A DNA stretch of 64,000 bases. It comes from Candidatus Nitrospira neomarina (lineage in GTDB: Bacteria > Nitrospirota > Nitrospiria > Nitrospirales > UBA8639). Each line of letters opens with the position of its first letter. The stretch's first letter is position 1. Below the pieces are notes generated by a model. It was not told the origin of the DNA and did not search any database. It saw only the letters and a program-made list of their open reading frames with translations. This document shows, one piece after another, positions 8,401 through 16,926 of this stretch. The stretch covers positions 310,001 through 374,000 of the forward strand of contig NZ_CP116968.1 of NCBI RefSeq assembly GCF_032051675.1, given 5' to 3'. Position numbers and translations under genes: made by a program.

Positions 8401-9654
8401 TCACATCATTCGGAATGTCGTTTCGAGCAGATGACAACTTTTTTCAAGGTGATCTTCTCCCGGAAAATAGTGCGTGAGGCTCAGGCACTGCCTTTTCACA
8501 TCAGAAGAGCTGAGCAGGGTCTGGAGCCCCGTGGCAATGTTGGAAGCTTTGAACCTTCGTTTTCGAATGATCCTGCCCACCCCTAATTTTTCAATCCGGG
8601 CGGCATTATCAAATTGGTCAAACGCCAGGGGTTGAATCACTTGCGGAATGCCTGCTCGTAAGGCCTGTGAACAGGTGCCGATGCCTCCATGGTGAATGAG
8701 GGCCGCGGCATGCGGGAGGAGCTGGCTGAGGGGCACATAGGAAAAGTGCGTGATCCCCTTCGGGAGAAACGGAGGAAGTTGTTCCGGGTATCGCGTCAGA
8801 AAAATCGCCGGCCGTCCCAGTTCCTGGCTGGCTTCGGCCGCCTCCTTAAAAAATGATCGGCCATGTTTATTGGCCGAGCCGGGGGTATAGATGAGGGGTT
8901 CCGGGTGTGCATCCAAAAAATTCTGTACGGTTGCAGGAAGGACACTGTCCGGAGCTTCATCATAGAGGGGAAAGCCGGTGACATGCGTTTCCGGAGGCCA
9001 GTCAGGTTGGGGAGCGGCAAACCACTCAGGAAACAGACCCAAGACCAGATCGGGTGAATGCAGCCAGTTGTGGAAGATCCGTGAGACTGGTGGCAGGCCG
9101 AGCTGACGGCGAAAATCATTGAGTTGGGGTTTCACCATAGGATCGATGAACGTGTGATCCAGAAATTTCCATATGCCGTCTTTGATTGCAACGGGCAACC
9201 AATCCGGAAGAGTCAGGCCGGGAATTTTGGGAGCTTGGTAGGCCGAGTGGAAGACACCTGGTGAAAAATGGACGGTGGCGTGAGGGATGTGGTGGGTTTC
9301 TTGAAGAAGACGAGCGGCAAACCCCAGGGTGGAACTGATCAAAAGGGTATTTCCCGGGATGATCTTTGACTTAAGGAGCGTATAGGTTTCTCCCAAGGCG
9401 CGCGAGACGATCTGTTTCATGAGGATCCGCCAGCCTTTGTGGGGATGCCACAAAGCAGGATTGTCGGCTATCGCGTCATAGTCATCTGCCGTTCCCAACG
9501 CGATAAATGCCACTCCCGCTTTGTGAACCAGTTCTTGGAAATGAGCACTGGTGAAGATTGTGACCCTATGCCCGCGTTGCAGGAGTTCTCTGGCCATCCC
9601 CACCAGGGGTAGGACATCCCCGTAACTTCCCACAGCCAGGATAAGAATCGTCAT
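8401..9654 (-). CDS. Glycosyltransferase, GT1/GT28 family (sterol or macrolide glycosyltransferase-like)
   Basis: A 417-residue two-domain GT-B enzyme. The N-terminal Rossmann domain opens with ILAVGSYGDVLPLVGMARELLQRGH, and the C-terminal donor-binding domain carries HHGGIGTCSQALRAGIPQV and PLAFDQFDNA, the nucleotide-sugar binding signature of this family. It should transfer a sugar from a UDP- or dTDP-sugar to a lipid or small-molecule acceptor. No cluster of sugar or lipid genes surrounds it; a small DUF898 membrane protein lies 16 bases upstream on the same strand, so the two may be cotranscribed. The acceptor is unknown. Confidence 0.87.
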   Translation of the reverse strand: MTILILAVGSYGDVLPLVGMARELLQRGHRVTIFTSAHFQELVHKAGVAFIALGTADDYDAIADNPALWHPHKGWRILMKQIVSRALGETYTLLKSKIIPGNTLLISSTLGFAARLLQETHHIPHATVHFSPGVFHSAYQAPKIPGLTLPDWLPVAIKDGIWKFLDHTFIDPMVKPQLNDFRRQLGLPPVSRIFHNWLHSPDLVLGLFPEWFAAPQPDWPPETHVTGFPLYDEAPDSVLPATVQNFLDAHPEPLIYTPGSANKHGRSFFKEAAEASQELGRPAIFLTRYPEQLPPFLPKGITHFSYVPLSQLLPHAAALIHHGGIGTCSQALRAGIPQVIQPLAFDQFDNAARIEKLGVGRIIRKRRFKASNIATGLQTLLSSSDVKRQCLSLTHYFPGEDHLEKSCHLLETTFRMM

Positions 9655-9670
9655 TGATGGTGACCTGGAG

Positions 9671-9997
9671 TTACCCTTGGAATTCCTCGTCTGCGAATGC
9701 GAGATTATTCGTCTGCCACCGTTTCAACCGGCAAAACCCCCAAGGCATATAGATTCCAAAGGTGATGATCGTGAGCACCATGATCAGGAGCCAGGTCCCA
9801 AAAAATCCTAAACCCGTTCCGTGAAAAACGAGTTGGCGATTCCCGATGAAGGTGTGTTCCGAAATCCACCGCTGTTGAGCAGAATAGGCCCACGGAAAAA
9901 ATAATCCAAATGTGATCACAGTCAACACCCACGTCCAGATAAATAACCATAAACAACTGAATCCTGTTCCGCGAAAATCAAAACGCTGATGATTCAT
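9671..9997 (-). CDS. DUF898 (YjgN-like) small membrane protein
   Basis: A 108-residue protein with two transmembrane segments, each followed by the same motif: VITFGLFFPWAYSAQQRW and IITFGIYMPWGFCRLKRW. This internal duplication of a TFG-x3-PW unit is the hallmark of the DUF898 family. The start at 9997 is preferred to a longer reading because GAGGGAGCCC precedes it at proper spacing. It lies just upstream of the glycosyltransferase on the same strand and is probably in one transcript. Role unknown; it sits in the inner membrane. Confidence 0.8.
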   Translation of the reverse strand: MNHQRFDFRGTGFSCLWLFIWTWVLTVITFGLFFPWAYSAQQRWISEHTFIGNRQLVFHGTGLGFFGTWLLIMVLTIITFGIYMPWGFCRLKRWQTNNLAFADEEFQG

Positions 9998-10310
9998 GGG
10001 CTCCCTCATAAAAATGTGGAGAATTCCCCACAGCCTACCATGGGAGGGCCCGATGGTGAATGAAAAAAATAAATACATACATAAGATTTTTCTGCCGGCG
10101 GGTTGGGAACTGAGAGCTTAGAGGAAGCGTGATGTGCTATGAGAGCATCCCAAGAAGTGGAGTGCACGGAACCTGAAGAGAAATTTAGAAGATCCAGAGA
10201 TTGACCTTCATCCCGGAGTCATACTAGCGTAACACCTATCACGAGATACCGGGACAGTCCGGGTTGGGAAGGCTGTCCTTTCTTCGGTCTTCAGGGAAAA
10301 GGAGGAAATT

Positions 10311-10964
10311 ATGAAAAAAGTCGCCGTGATTCTTTCAGGTTGTGGGTATTTAGATGGAGCTGAAATTACCGAAGCCATTAGCACGCTCATTGCCATCGGC
10401 CAAAACGGAGCGGCATATGAGGTGTTTGCCCCGAATAAAGATGTTGAGGAAACGAATCACCTCACTCAAAAACCCACCGGCCAGAAACGAAATGTCTTGC
10501 AGGAATCCGCCCGGATTGCTCGCGGCGAGATTCAGCCGTTAGAACAACTCAAGGCGAAAGATTTCGACGCTTTGGCCTTTCCTGGAGGTTTTGGAGCCGC
10601 GTTGCATCTCTGTGATTTTGGAGAAAAGGGAAGCGGTGGGCACATTGATCCACAGGTGGCCAGAATCGTGAAGGAATTCAGTGACAGCCAAAAACCTATC
10701 GCGGCCATTTGTATCGCGCCGGCGATCATGGCATTGGCTTTTGGAAAAAAAGGCGTCAATGTGACCATTGGAGATGACGCCGGAACCGCATCTGAGTTAG
10801 AAAAAACCGGTGCTAAACATCAGAATTGCGCGGTGGAACAATATGTGGTGGATCATAGCAATAAAGTCATCACCACACCCGCCTACATGTATGGATCAGC
10901 CAGGCCCCACCAGATTTTTGCCGGTGTCAGCGGGGCGATTGCTGAATTGATGAAGATGGCCTGA
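10311..10964 (+). CDS. elbB: ElbB/ES1 family glyoxalase-like protein (DJ-1/PfpI superfamily)
   Basis: A 217-residue DJ-1/PfpI-fold protein. Diagnostic stretches include VILSGCGYLDGAEITEA at the start, FPGGFGAALHLCDF, and the nucleophile elbow AAICIAPAIMA with the Cys in the strand-turn-helix. This fits ElbB (also called GATase1-like ES1), linked to isoprenoid biosynthesis or glyoxalase activity in Escherichia coli. A strong AAAGGAGGAAATT site precedes the ATG. Its last 69 bases overlap the 3' end of a convergent membrane protein gene. Confidence 0.92.
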   Translation: MKKVAVILSGCGYLDGAEITEAISTLIAIGQNGAAYEVFAPNKDVEETNHLTQKPTGQKRNVLQESARIARGEIQPLEQLKAKDFDALAFPGGFGAALHLCDFGEKGSGGHIDPQVARIVKEFSDSQKPIAAICIAPAIMALAFGKKGVNVTIGDDAGTASELEKTGAKHQNCAVEQYVVDHSNKVITTPAYMYGSARPHQIFAGVSGAIAELMKMA

Positions 10965-11333
10965 CGGCAGGGGTCGAGTCCAGATAAAACATAAAACTCC
11001 GGTGCCAATACAGACAAGAAAAATTGTGAGGAGAGTCGAAGTAGGAAAAAACAGGAGGGAGCACCCGAAAAATCCAATCATGAAAATCGTTGCCGTGACT
11101 TTCGTGTTCTGATTGATACTGCCTTCATGGTGCCAATTCTGAATCATCGGACCCAACAGGGGCTGACTGAGCAGCCATGAGTGCAGACGAGGGGAACTTT
11201 TGGAGAAGCACGAGGCGGCCAGCAGGATAAATGGCATGGTGGGCAGGAGTGGAAAAAATAATCCCAAAATCCCGAGAGCAAGACTGCCCCACCCTATGAC
11301 CAGCATGATAAATCTTACGGCCAAGGCTGGCAT
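10896..11333 (-). CDS. DUF454 (YbaN-like) inner membrane protein
   Basis: A 145-residue protein with three or four transmembrane segments. The start of the family is clear: GWGSLALGILGLFFPLLPTMPFILLAASCFSKSSPR, including the LLPTMPF signature, followed by HSWLLSQPLLGPMI. The last 23 residues, polar and Pro/Gly-rich, are encoded antisense to the end of elbB and may be a late extension after loss of an earlier stop. There is no good ribosome site before the ATG at 11333. Function of the family is unknown. Confidence 0.8.
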   Translation of the reverse strand: MPALAVRFIMLVIGWGSLALGILGLFFPLLPTMPFILLAASCFSKSSPRLHSWLLSQPLLGPMIQNWHHEGSINQNTKVTATIFMIGFFGCSLLFFPTSTLLTIFLVCIGTGVLCFIWTRPLPSGHLHQFSNRPADTGKNLVGPG

Positions 11334-11483
11334 GCTTGTGAACCCTAATGGGGATGAGTCATGACCGGCGAAATTTTCTTGTGATTCCTTGTGAATGTTA
11401 TCGGCCTATTCAGCGAAAAATTGAAAGAAGCATTTGGGAGGAACGAGACGGTCAGTCCACGATGATTTTGCTATGGGCTTGTA

Positions 11484-11507
11484 CGACCACAACACGAGTT
11501 GTGGTCG
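11484..11507. promoter_or_regulatory. Perfect 10-bp inverted repeat in the leader of the zinc-ribbon gene
   Basis: CGACCACAAC (11484-11493) and GTTGTGGTCG (11498-11507) form an exact inverted repeat with a 4-base loop, ending 52 bases before the ATG at 11560. It could be a repressor operator or a leader hairpin. No known consensus matches. Confidence 0.45.
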
Positions 11508-11559
11508 CAAGAGGCAACCTGATTTCCAAAGGGTGTGTTCACATGTAAAGGAGGTGAAG

Positions 11560-11919
11560 ATGGGACCTACAAAAGTCATTCCCAAGGAAGGTGCACTTTA
11601 CGAGGTTAAAACCGGCAAACTTGTTCAAGACGGTCTTCCGACGCGAACCGAGCAGGAGGCCTATGTGGCGCAACATTATCTGGTCCTACCGGTTATTGAT
11701 AAGGCGGGGAAGCCATGGGCTCTTGATGGCCAACCGGTGTTTTGCCTTCGCGGAACGCAATTCGAAACCGTCGACGATCAGAAGGTCCATTTAGCCCGAT
11801 GCCCGGATTGTGGGGGAATGGGGATCCGGGATGACGAACCGTTGGTAGAATCCGATTGTATCCGATGTGTCCAATGTGGGCATGAGTTCGATACCCGGCT
11901 CGAGATGATGGAGAACTGA
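11560..11919 (+). CDS. Small zinc-ribbon protein of unknown function
   Basis: A 119-residue cytoplasmic protein. The start is set by a near-perfect AAAGGAGGTG at 11548-11557. The C-terminal 40 residues hold a CPDC...CxRCVQC arrangement that looks like a zinc ribbon (CPDCGGMG then CIRCVQCGHEF). The N-terminal half is a mixed alpha/beta stretch without recognisable motif. A perfect inverted repeat lies in its leader. It stands alone between DUF454 and nirK and is not obviously part of either unit. Confidence 0.75.
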   Translation: MGPTKVIPKEGALYEVKTGKLVQDGLPTRTEQEAYVAQHYLVLPVIDKAGKPWALDGQPVFCLRGTQFETVDDQKVHLARCPDCGGMGIRDDEPLVESDCIRCVQCGHEFDTRLEMMEN

Positions 11920-12077
11920 AAAATGTAAGAAGTCCTCTCCGGGTCTAGAGCCAAAAGGCAGCTGGAAGAAAAGGTACGGGTTATTTCGGAGTAGCGTTCT
12001 CAGGGGACGCCATAACGGGCACCGTCATGTTGGCAGAAAAACAAAGAACGTGAATGGAGGATGAGGGAGAACACGGT

Positions 12078-12114
12078 TCTTCGTGGGAGGCGATGAGGAT
12101 GCCTCCCACGAAGA
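12078..12114 (-). terminator. Strong stem-loop downstream of nirK
   Basis: Two 14-base arms, TCTTCGTGGGAGGC (12078-12091) and GCCTCCCACGAAGA (12101-12114), are perfectly complementary with a 9-base loop. The element lies 30 bases after the nirK stop. There is no U-tract on the minus strand, so it may be an RNA-stabilising 3' hairpin or a Rho-assisted terminator. Confidence 0.6.
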
Positions 12115-12144
12115 GATGTTCGGGTCGAGTAGTATGCACTTGAC

Positions 12145-13119
12145 TTACTTTTGGGCAATTTTTTCCGTGGCTTTGGGACCCACCAAAGGCATCAGCGCCA
12201 GATCCTTGGCTTCATCACTCACTTCAAGAAGAGCAATGGCTCCCGTGAGCGCATCCTTCAGTGAGTGGGTGACGATCGGATAAACCCCTTTTTGTTCCAC
12301 CACGACATCCAGAATGGCTCCATCTGCCGCTCCGATCACCTGGGTCTGCACCCCTTGCAGGCGGTTAGCCGGATTTCCGCTGGGCCAGACATCATCCCAG
12401 ATTTCTGCAATCGGATGAAGTGAGGAAAAATTATTCGGCCCGATGTTGACGAAGTAAAACCGTACCCGGTCACCCGGCTTGGCGGTGAGAAACTCTCCTC
12501 CCTTTGCTGCATGAACGGGATCATACTTAAATATCCCGCCGTTGAAGACGACATGGTCATTTTTCGCGTCCATCATCGCCGCGACATCATCAGGATCTTT
12601 TGTGAATAACTCCGATTGCACCAGCACATATTCCCGGTCAGCCTTTGGCATCGCACTCGCATCTTTGGGATCCACAATAACGGCCCCGAACATGCCACGG
12701 GCAATATGTTGAATCATCGGAAACGCGCCGCAGTGATAGGCAAAGACGCCTGGCCGCTTCGCGTCCCAGACATATTCCAGAGACTCTCCGGGGTTCACGT
12801 CACGATAATTCGCAAGGAAATCCGTTTCCGCTGCATGAAAGTCCATGGAATGAGGGCGACTATTGTTCTCGTGGTTTTTGAGGATGAAATGCACCTGGTC
12901 ACCCTCAGTCACGCGGACGACGGGACCGGGAATCTGACCGTTAAAGGTCCATGCTTTATAAATGGTGCCTTTACCGTCAATAATGACTTCCGTTTCCACG
13001 GCGGTGAGTTCCACCTTCACCTTTTTAGCCTCGACTTGTGGCGTAAAGGTGAAAAGACTTCCGGTCATTGCCACTAGCGCAATTCCCAACCCTATTCGGC
13101 CTGAATGGCGATTCTTCAT
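12145..13119 (-). CDS. nirK: Copper-containing nitrite reductase NirK
   Basis: A 324-residue exported two-cupredoxin-domain enzyme that reduces nitrite to nitric oxide in the periplasm. The signal peptide runs to about residue 31 (TPQVEA then KKVKV). All copper ligands can be placed: type 1 copper H90, C130, H138, M143; type 2 copper H95, H129, H285; and the catalytic pair D93 and H235. The short motifs are RPHSMDFH, FAYHCGAFP, QHIARGM, SSLHPIAEIW and VTHSLK. The start at 13119 follows GGATGGAAG. A -24/-12 promoter lies about 100 bases upstream, and a sigma54 activator gene is divergent from it. In Nitrospira, NirK is common but its role during nitrite oxidation is unsettled. Confidence 0.93.
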   Translation of the reverse strand: MKNRHSGRIGLGIALVAMTGSLFTFTPQVEAKKVKVELTAVETEVIIDGKGTIYKAWTFNGQIPGPVVRVTEGDQVHFILKNHENNSRPHSMDFHAAETDFLANYRDVNPGESLEYVWDAKRPGVFAYHCGAFPMIQHIARGMFGAVIVDPKDASAMPKADREYVLVQSELFTKDPDDVAAMMDAKNDHVVFNGGIFKYDPVHAAKGGEFLTAKPGDRVRFYFVNIGPNNFSSLHPIAEIWDDVWPSGNPANRLQGVQTQVIGAADGAILDVVVEQKGVYPIVTHSLKDALTGAIALLEVSDEAKDLALMPLVGPKATEKIAQK

Positions 13120-13213
13120 TCTTCCATCCTTCCCAACGAATATAAATGTGATTAATGCGAGTGATGCCTGACTATATTTGCCAATAGATGCAACATATCC
13201 TGCTTGTGTTACT

Positions 13214-13229
13214 AGCATATACTGTGCCA
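13214..13229 (-). promoter_or_regulatory. Sigma54 (-24/-12) promoter of nirK
   Basis: Read on the minus strand the sequence is TGGCACAGTATATGCT, which matches TGGCAC-N5-TTGC with one change and has the exact GG-N10-GC spacing that RpoN promoters require. Transcription should start near 13203, giving a leader of about 85 bases. The adjacent gene encodes a sigma54 activator, which makes the match much more credible. Confidence 0.75.
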
Positions 13230-13296
13230 AATGCAATTAATATATAAGCCATTGATTTATAAATAATTATTTGCATGTATTACAATGTGTTATCAA

Positions 13297-13345
13297 CAAT
13301 ATTTTGTTTTACAGCAATATTTTGCTGCTATACAGCAAAATATTG
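13297..13345. promoter_or_regulatory. Palindromic upstream activating site between nirK and the sigma54 activator
   Basis: CAATATTTTGCTG (13315-13327) and CAGCAAAATATTG (13333-13345) are perfect inverted repeats with a 5-base spacer. A third copy of the core CAATATTTTG lies at 13297-13306, 18 bases from the next, about two helical turns. The site is roughly 95-140 bases upstream of the predicted nirK start of transcription, the usual range for an enhancer bound by a sigma54 activator. Confidence 0.65.
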
Positions 13346-13418
13346 TTTAATGTGAGAAGAAATCCAAATCCTGCATGTTTTTCCATTTTTCCACACTCTA
13401 ATACGGAAAATAGAACCG

Positions 13419-15245
13419 ATGAGCAATACCGATGGCAGTTATCTGGCGGAGATGCGGTTTCGGGCCGTAGCGCAATCATCGCACGATGCCATCATTATCG
13501 CGGATCAATCAGGGACCATCCTGTTTTGGAATAAGGGGGCCAAAGACATCTTTGGCTATGAAAGCGAGGAGACCGTCGGCCAGCCCCTTACTATGCTTAT
13601 GCCGGATCGCTACCGCCAGGCGCATCAAGCCGGGCTTGAGCGATACAGCACCAGGGGAGAAACGCGAATTCTCGGAGAGACCGTGGAACTAAATGGTTTG
13701 CGAAGAACGGGAGAAGAATTCCCTCTCGAGCTCACACTTTCGGCCTGGAAAGAAGAAGAGCGCCTCTTTTTCAGCGGAATCATTCGAGATATTTCTCAAC
13801 GAAAAGAAGCCGAAGAAGCCCTTCAGCGATCGGAAGAAAAATATCGCGCTATTTTTAATCAGGCGGTGGAAGGGATCTATCAGGCGACACCTGCCGGTGC
13901 CTTTCTCAATGCCAATGCGGCCCTGAGTCATTTGTTGGGGTACGACTCCCCTCAAGCCCTGATGGAAACCGTCAAGGATATCGGTTCCCAACTCTATGTC
14001 GAGCCAACGAAACGGGAGGAGTTTTGCCGGGTGCTGGAGCACCAGGATGTCATCACGGATTTTGAGTCCCAGGTCTATCGGGCGGACGGAACACCAATCT
14101 GGATTTCAGAAAATGCCCGTGTAATCCGCAACGCGGAAGGAGCGGTGCAGTGGTATCAAGGGTTTCTGGTTGATATTAGCGGGCGTAAACAGGCAGAAGC
14201 CCTCCTGGAACGGCAAAACCGCTTGCAAGCAGAAAACCGGTACTTACAGGAAGAAGTCCTCGAAGCCGGGGCTTTCGGGGATCTTGTGGGACAAAGCCCG
14301 GCCCTGCACAACGTGATCCGTCAAATCGCTCTCGTGGCACCCACGGAGGCAACTGTGCTGATTCTCGGTGAATCCGGAACGGGGAAAGAATTGGTTGCTA
14401 GGGAAATACATAAACGCAGTCAACGGAAAGACCGGCCGTTAATCCGCGTGAATTGTGCCTCCATTCCGCGGGACCTGTTTGAAAGTGAATTTTTCGGCCA
14501 CGTGAAAGGGGCATTTACCGGCGCGGTCAAAGATCGGGCCGGGCGATTTGGCGCGGCGGATGGGGGAACCTTGTTTCTGGATGAGGTCGGCGAAATTCCC
14601 CTGGACCTCCAAAGCAAATTCCTGCGGGTCCTGCAGGAGCAACAATTTGAACGCGTGGGCGAGGAACGCACTCGTCATGTGGATGTCAGAGTGATCGCTG
14701 CGACAAACAAGGACTTAAAACTGGAAGTTGAACACGGTCGGTTCCGGCAAGATCTGTATTATCGCCTCAATGTTTTCCCGCTTGAAATGGCCCCGCTGCG
14801 CGAACGGAAAGAAGATATTCCGCTCTTAGCCGAGTATCTTCTCGGGGTCACCTCAAAAAAGCTCCATTGTGCGCAACCGAAACTGACGAAAGCCCTCGTG
14901 GGGCAATTGCAACGTTATAATTGGCCGGGAAATGTCCGGGAATTGCAAAACGTCATCGAGCGGGGTCTGATTCTTTCCGAACGACAGGGATTAGCATTCG
15001 ATATCCCTAAGCCGGGAGGAGGACGAGCTTCTTCGCAGCCTCAGGAGTCCCATGCGTCTCTCATGGCACGGAGTGTGATGACAGAACGAGAAATGCGTCT
15101 TCGGGAACGGGAAAATATTTTAACGGCCCTTGAACAGGCTGAATGGAAAATTTATGGAAAAGGCGGCGCGGCCGAACGACTCGGTATTAAACCCACCACT
15201 TTGGTTGCCCGCATCAAAAAAATGGGAATCGTGAAGGCAAGGTGA
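13419..15245 (+). CDS. PAS-PAS sigma54-dependent transcriptional activator (Fis-type HTH)
   Basis: A 608-residue cytoplasmic regulator. Two PAS domains (about 12-128 and 142-258) sense an unknown signal; a coiled linker leads to an AAA+ domain with Walker A GESGTGKE (317-324), the GAFTGA loop that contacts sigma54 (364-369) and Walker [13 protein letters not shown] Fis-type helix-turn-helix ends the protein ([20 protein letters not shown]). There is no receiver domain, so it is probably controlled by ligand or redox at the PAS domains. Divergence from nirK, the palindromic site and the nirK -24/-12 promoter together argue that nirK is its target. The PAS sequences show no obvious heme- or flavin-specific residue. 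Confidence 0.92.
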   Translation: MSNTDGSYLAEMRFRAVAQSSHDAIIIADQSGTILFWNKGAKDIFGYESEETVGQPLTMLMPDRYRQAHQAGLERYSTRGETRILGETVELNGLRRTGEEFPLELTLSAWKEEERLFFSGIIRDISQRKEAEEALQRSEEKYRAIFNQAVEGIYQATPAGAFLNANAALSHLLGYDSPQALMETVKDIGSQLYVEPTKREEFCRVLEHQDVITDFESQVYRADGTPIWISENARVIRNAEGAVQWYQGFLVDISGRKQAEALLERQNRLQAENRYLQEEVLEAGAFGDLVGQSPALHNVIRQIALVAPTEATVLILGESGTGKELVAREIHKRSQRKDRPLIRVNCASIPRDLFESEFFGHVKGAFTGAVKDRAGRFGAADGGTLFLDEVGEIPLDLQSKFLRVLQEQQFERVGEERTRHVDVRVIAATNKDLKLEVEHGRFRQDLYYRLNVFPLEMAPLRERKEDIPLLAEYLLGVTSKKLHCAQPKLTKALVGQLQRYNWPGNVRELQNVIERGLILSERQGLAFDIPKPGGGRASSQPQESHASLMARSVMTEREMRLRERENILTALEQAEWKIYGKGGAAERLGIKPTTLVARIKKMGIVKAR

Positions 15246-15483
15246 ATGTCGGAACCTCGTTGCTGCGGATCGCCACGCAATAGACACCATTCTTTTACCT
15301 GTCCCTCCGCACCCTGATCGTAATATTCCTCTATCTCACATCAATGCTCAATCTTTACATTTGAGATGTGGAGTCGTGTGTCTGATCTCTGACCGCACAT
15401 CGAACAAACGCTGATTTGCCCGTGCTGTCTCGGCTAGACAAAGCTTCATGGTGGCTGGGAAGATACATGCGGAAACCTGACAT

Positions 15484-16926
15484 ATGAAACCATACTCGAT
15501 TTATCTGGTCATTGGCGGATGCGGTATGGCCGCGTTGATGATGGGCATCGTCCTTCCGGAGGTGTTGCCGGGGTGGCGTTGGGCCCATGAACCCCTCCAT
15601 TCCACATTGGAAACTGTCGGTGGATTGGCCGCCATTTCCATGGGAATTGTGCTACTTCAAAGGACCACTGACCCTACCAGGCAGAAATTCTTTCCCCTCG
15701 CCGGTGGCTTTCTCGGGATGGGTACTCTTGAAATTTTTCACGCCGTATCAGTACCAGGGAATGGATTCGTGTTATTGCGGGGCCTTGCGAGTTTGTTGGG
15801 AGGTTTGGGATTCGGGCTGATGTGGCTCTCTGCGTCGGGAAAACACCACCTAACGATTAAATGGATGCCGTGGGTGATGACCGGCGTAGCCCTTGCAATT
15901 GGCTTTTGGACGATTGGATTTCCGGAATATTTGCCGGTAATGGTGCGTGAAGGGGCATTCACGCCAACCGCCGTTGCTCCTAAAAGTTTTGCGAGCATGC
16001 TGTTTTTTGCCGGATCGCTTCGCTTCTTTTTGGATTATCGAACCACGGGTCGATCGGAAGATATCCTGTTTGCCTCATTGGCCCTTATGTTCGGATTTGC
16101 GGAATTGATGTTTACCTATTCCGTGATCTGGGGCAGTCGATGGTGGTTCTGGCATTTCCTCCGGTTGTTGGCGTATTTCTTCGTTCTGGGGTATATCGGG
16201 CGAGGGTATTTGGCCACCGTCTCGGAGTTACGGTCATCATTGATTCAGACGAAACAGGCCGAACAAGCCAGTCGGCAGAGTGAACAACAGCTTCGGACAG
16301 TCTTGGAAGCCCGGGAGCGTTTGGCCCAGGATCTTCATGACGGCGTCATTCAATCGACATTTGCTTTAAAGCTGAATTTGGAACGGTGCCAGCGACTCAT
16401 TCCACAGAATCCTCAAGAAGCTCTCACCGGCATCAGCGATGTCTTAATGGAACTCAAATTGGTGATTCAAGACCTGCGCAAACATATTAGCGGTCTTGAA
16501 CCGGAATGCCTGAATGGACGGCAATGGGTTGAAGAGATGCGCACCCTCGTGCATAGCGTAGAAAAATCACAGAAGCTGCCCTTTCACCTGCAGATCGATC
16601 AGGAGGCGGCCGACCTGCTCACGCCGGAGGAAGCCACCCATCTGCTGTATGTGGTGAAAGAATCCATCAGCAACAGTGTGCGACATTCACATGCCACGTC
16701 AGGCACGGTGTCGCTTCAAGTGCGCGAGGGGACGGTTTGTTTGGAAGTGATGGACGATGGTCTGGGATTTGATCTTGAAAATACCCATGAGGGAGTTCAC
16801 GGATTGAAAAATATGGCCGCACGCGCGAAGCGGTTGGGTGCGCACTTTCAAGTATGGTCGAAACCTCACCGTGGAACTCGAATTTTTTTTGAGATTGCAC
16901 AGAAAGGAAGCCATGCCCAGGCGTAA
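15484..16926 (+). CDS. Membrane sensor histidine kinase, NarX/LiaS-like (HisKA_3)
   Basis: A 480-residue protein. Residues 1-245 hold seven or so hydrophobic segments resembling a MASE-type membrane sensor domain, with short loops and no large periplasmic domain. A coiled coil follows, then the HisKA_3 dimerisation motif AQDLHDGVIQ with phospho-acceptor H285, and a HATPase domain with ESISNSVRHSHA (N box) and DDGLGFD (G1 box). The gene overlaps the next one by 14 bases, which pairs them as a two-component system. The signal is probably in or near the membrane. There is no clear ribosome site at 15484. Confidence 0.9.
   Translation: MKPYSIYLVIGGCGMAALMMGIVLPEVLPGWRWAHEPLHSTLETVGGLAAISMGIVLLQRTTDPTRQKFFPLAGGFLGMGTLEIFHAVSVPGNGFVLLRGLASLLGGLGFGLMWLSASGKHHLTIKWMPWVMTGVALAIGFWTIGFPEYLPVMVREGAFTPTAVAPKSFASMLFFAGSLRFFLDYRTTGRSEDILFASLALMFGFAELMFTYSVIWGSRWWFWHFLRLLAYFFVLGYIGRGYLATVSELRSSLIQTKQAEQASRQSEQQLRTVLEARERLAQDLHDGVIQSTFALKLNLERCQRLIPQNPQEALTGISDVLMELKLVIQDLRKHISGLEPECLNGRQWVEEMRTLVHSVEKSQKLPFHLQIDQEAADLLTPEEATHLLYVVKESISNSVRHSHATSGTVSLQVREGTVCLEVMDDGLGFDLENTHEGVHGLKNMAARAKRLGAHFQVWSKPHRGTRIFFEIAQKGSHAQA

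Noticed and set aside
13245-13300. FNR/DNR-like half sites (TTGAT and ATCAA) upstream of nirK
   Set aside because: Only half sites occur; the opposite halves do not match TTGAT-N4-ATCAA, and the region is AT-rich, so chance is likely. The sigma54 elements fit far better.
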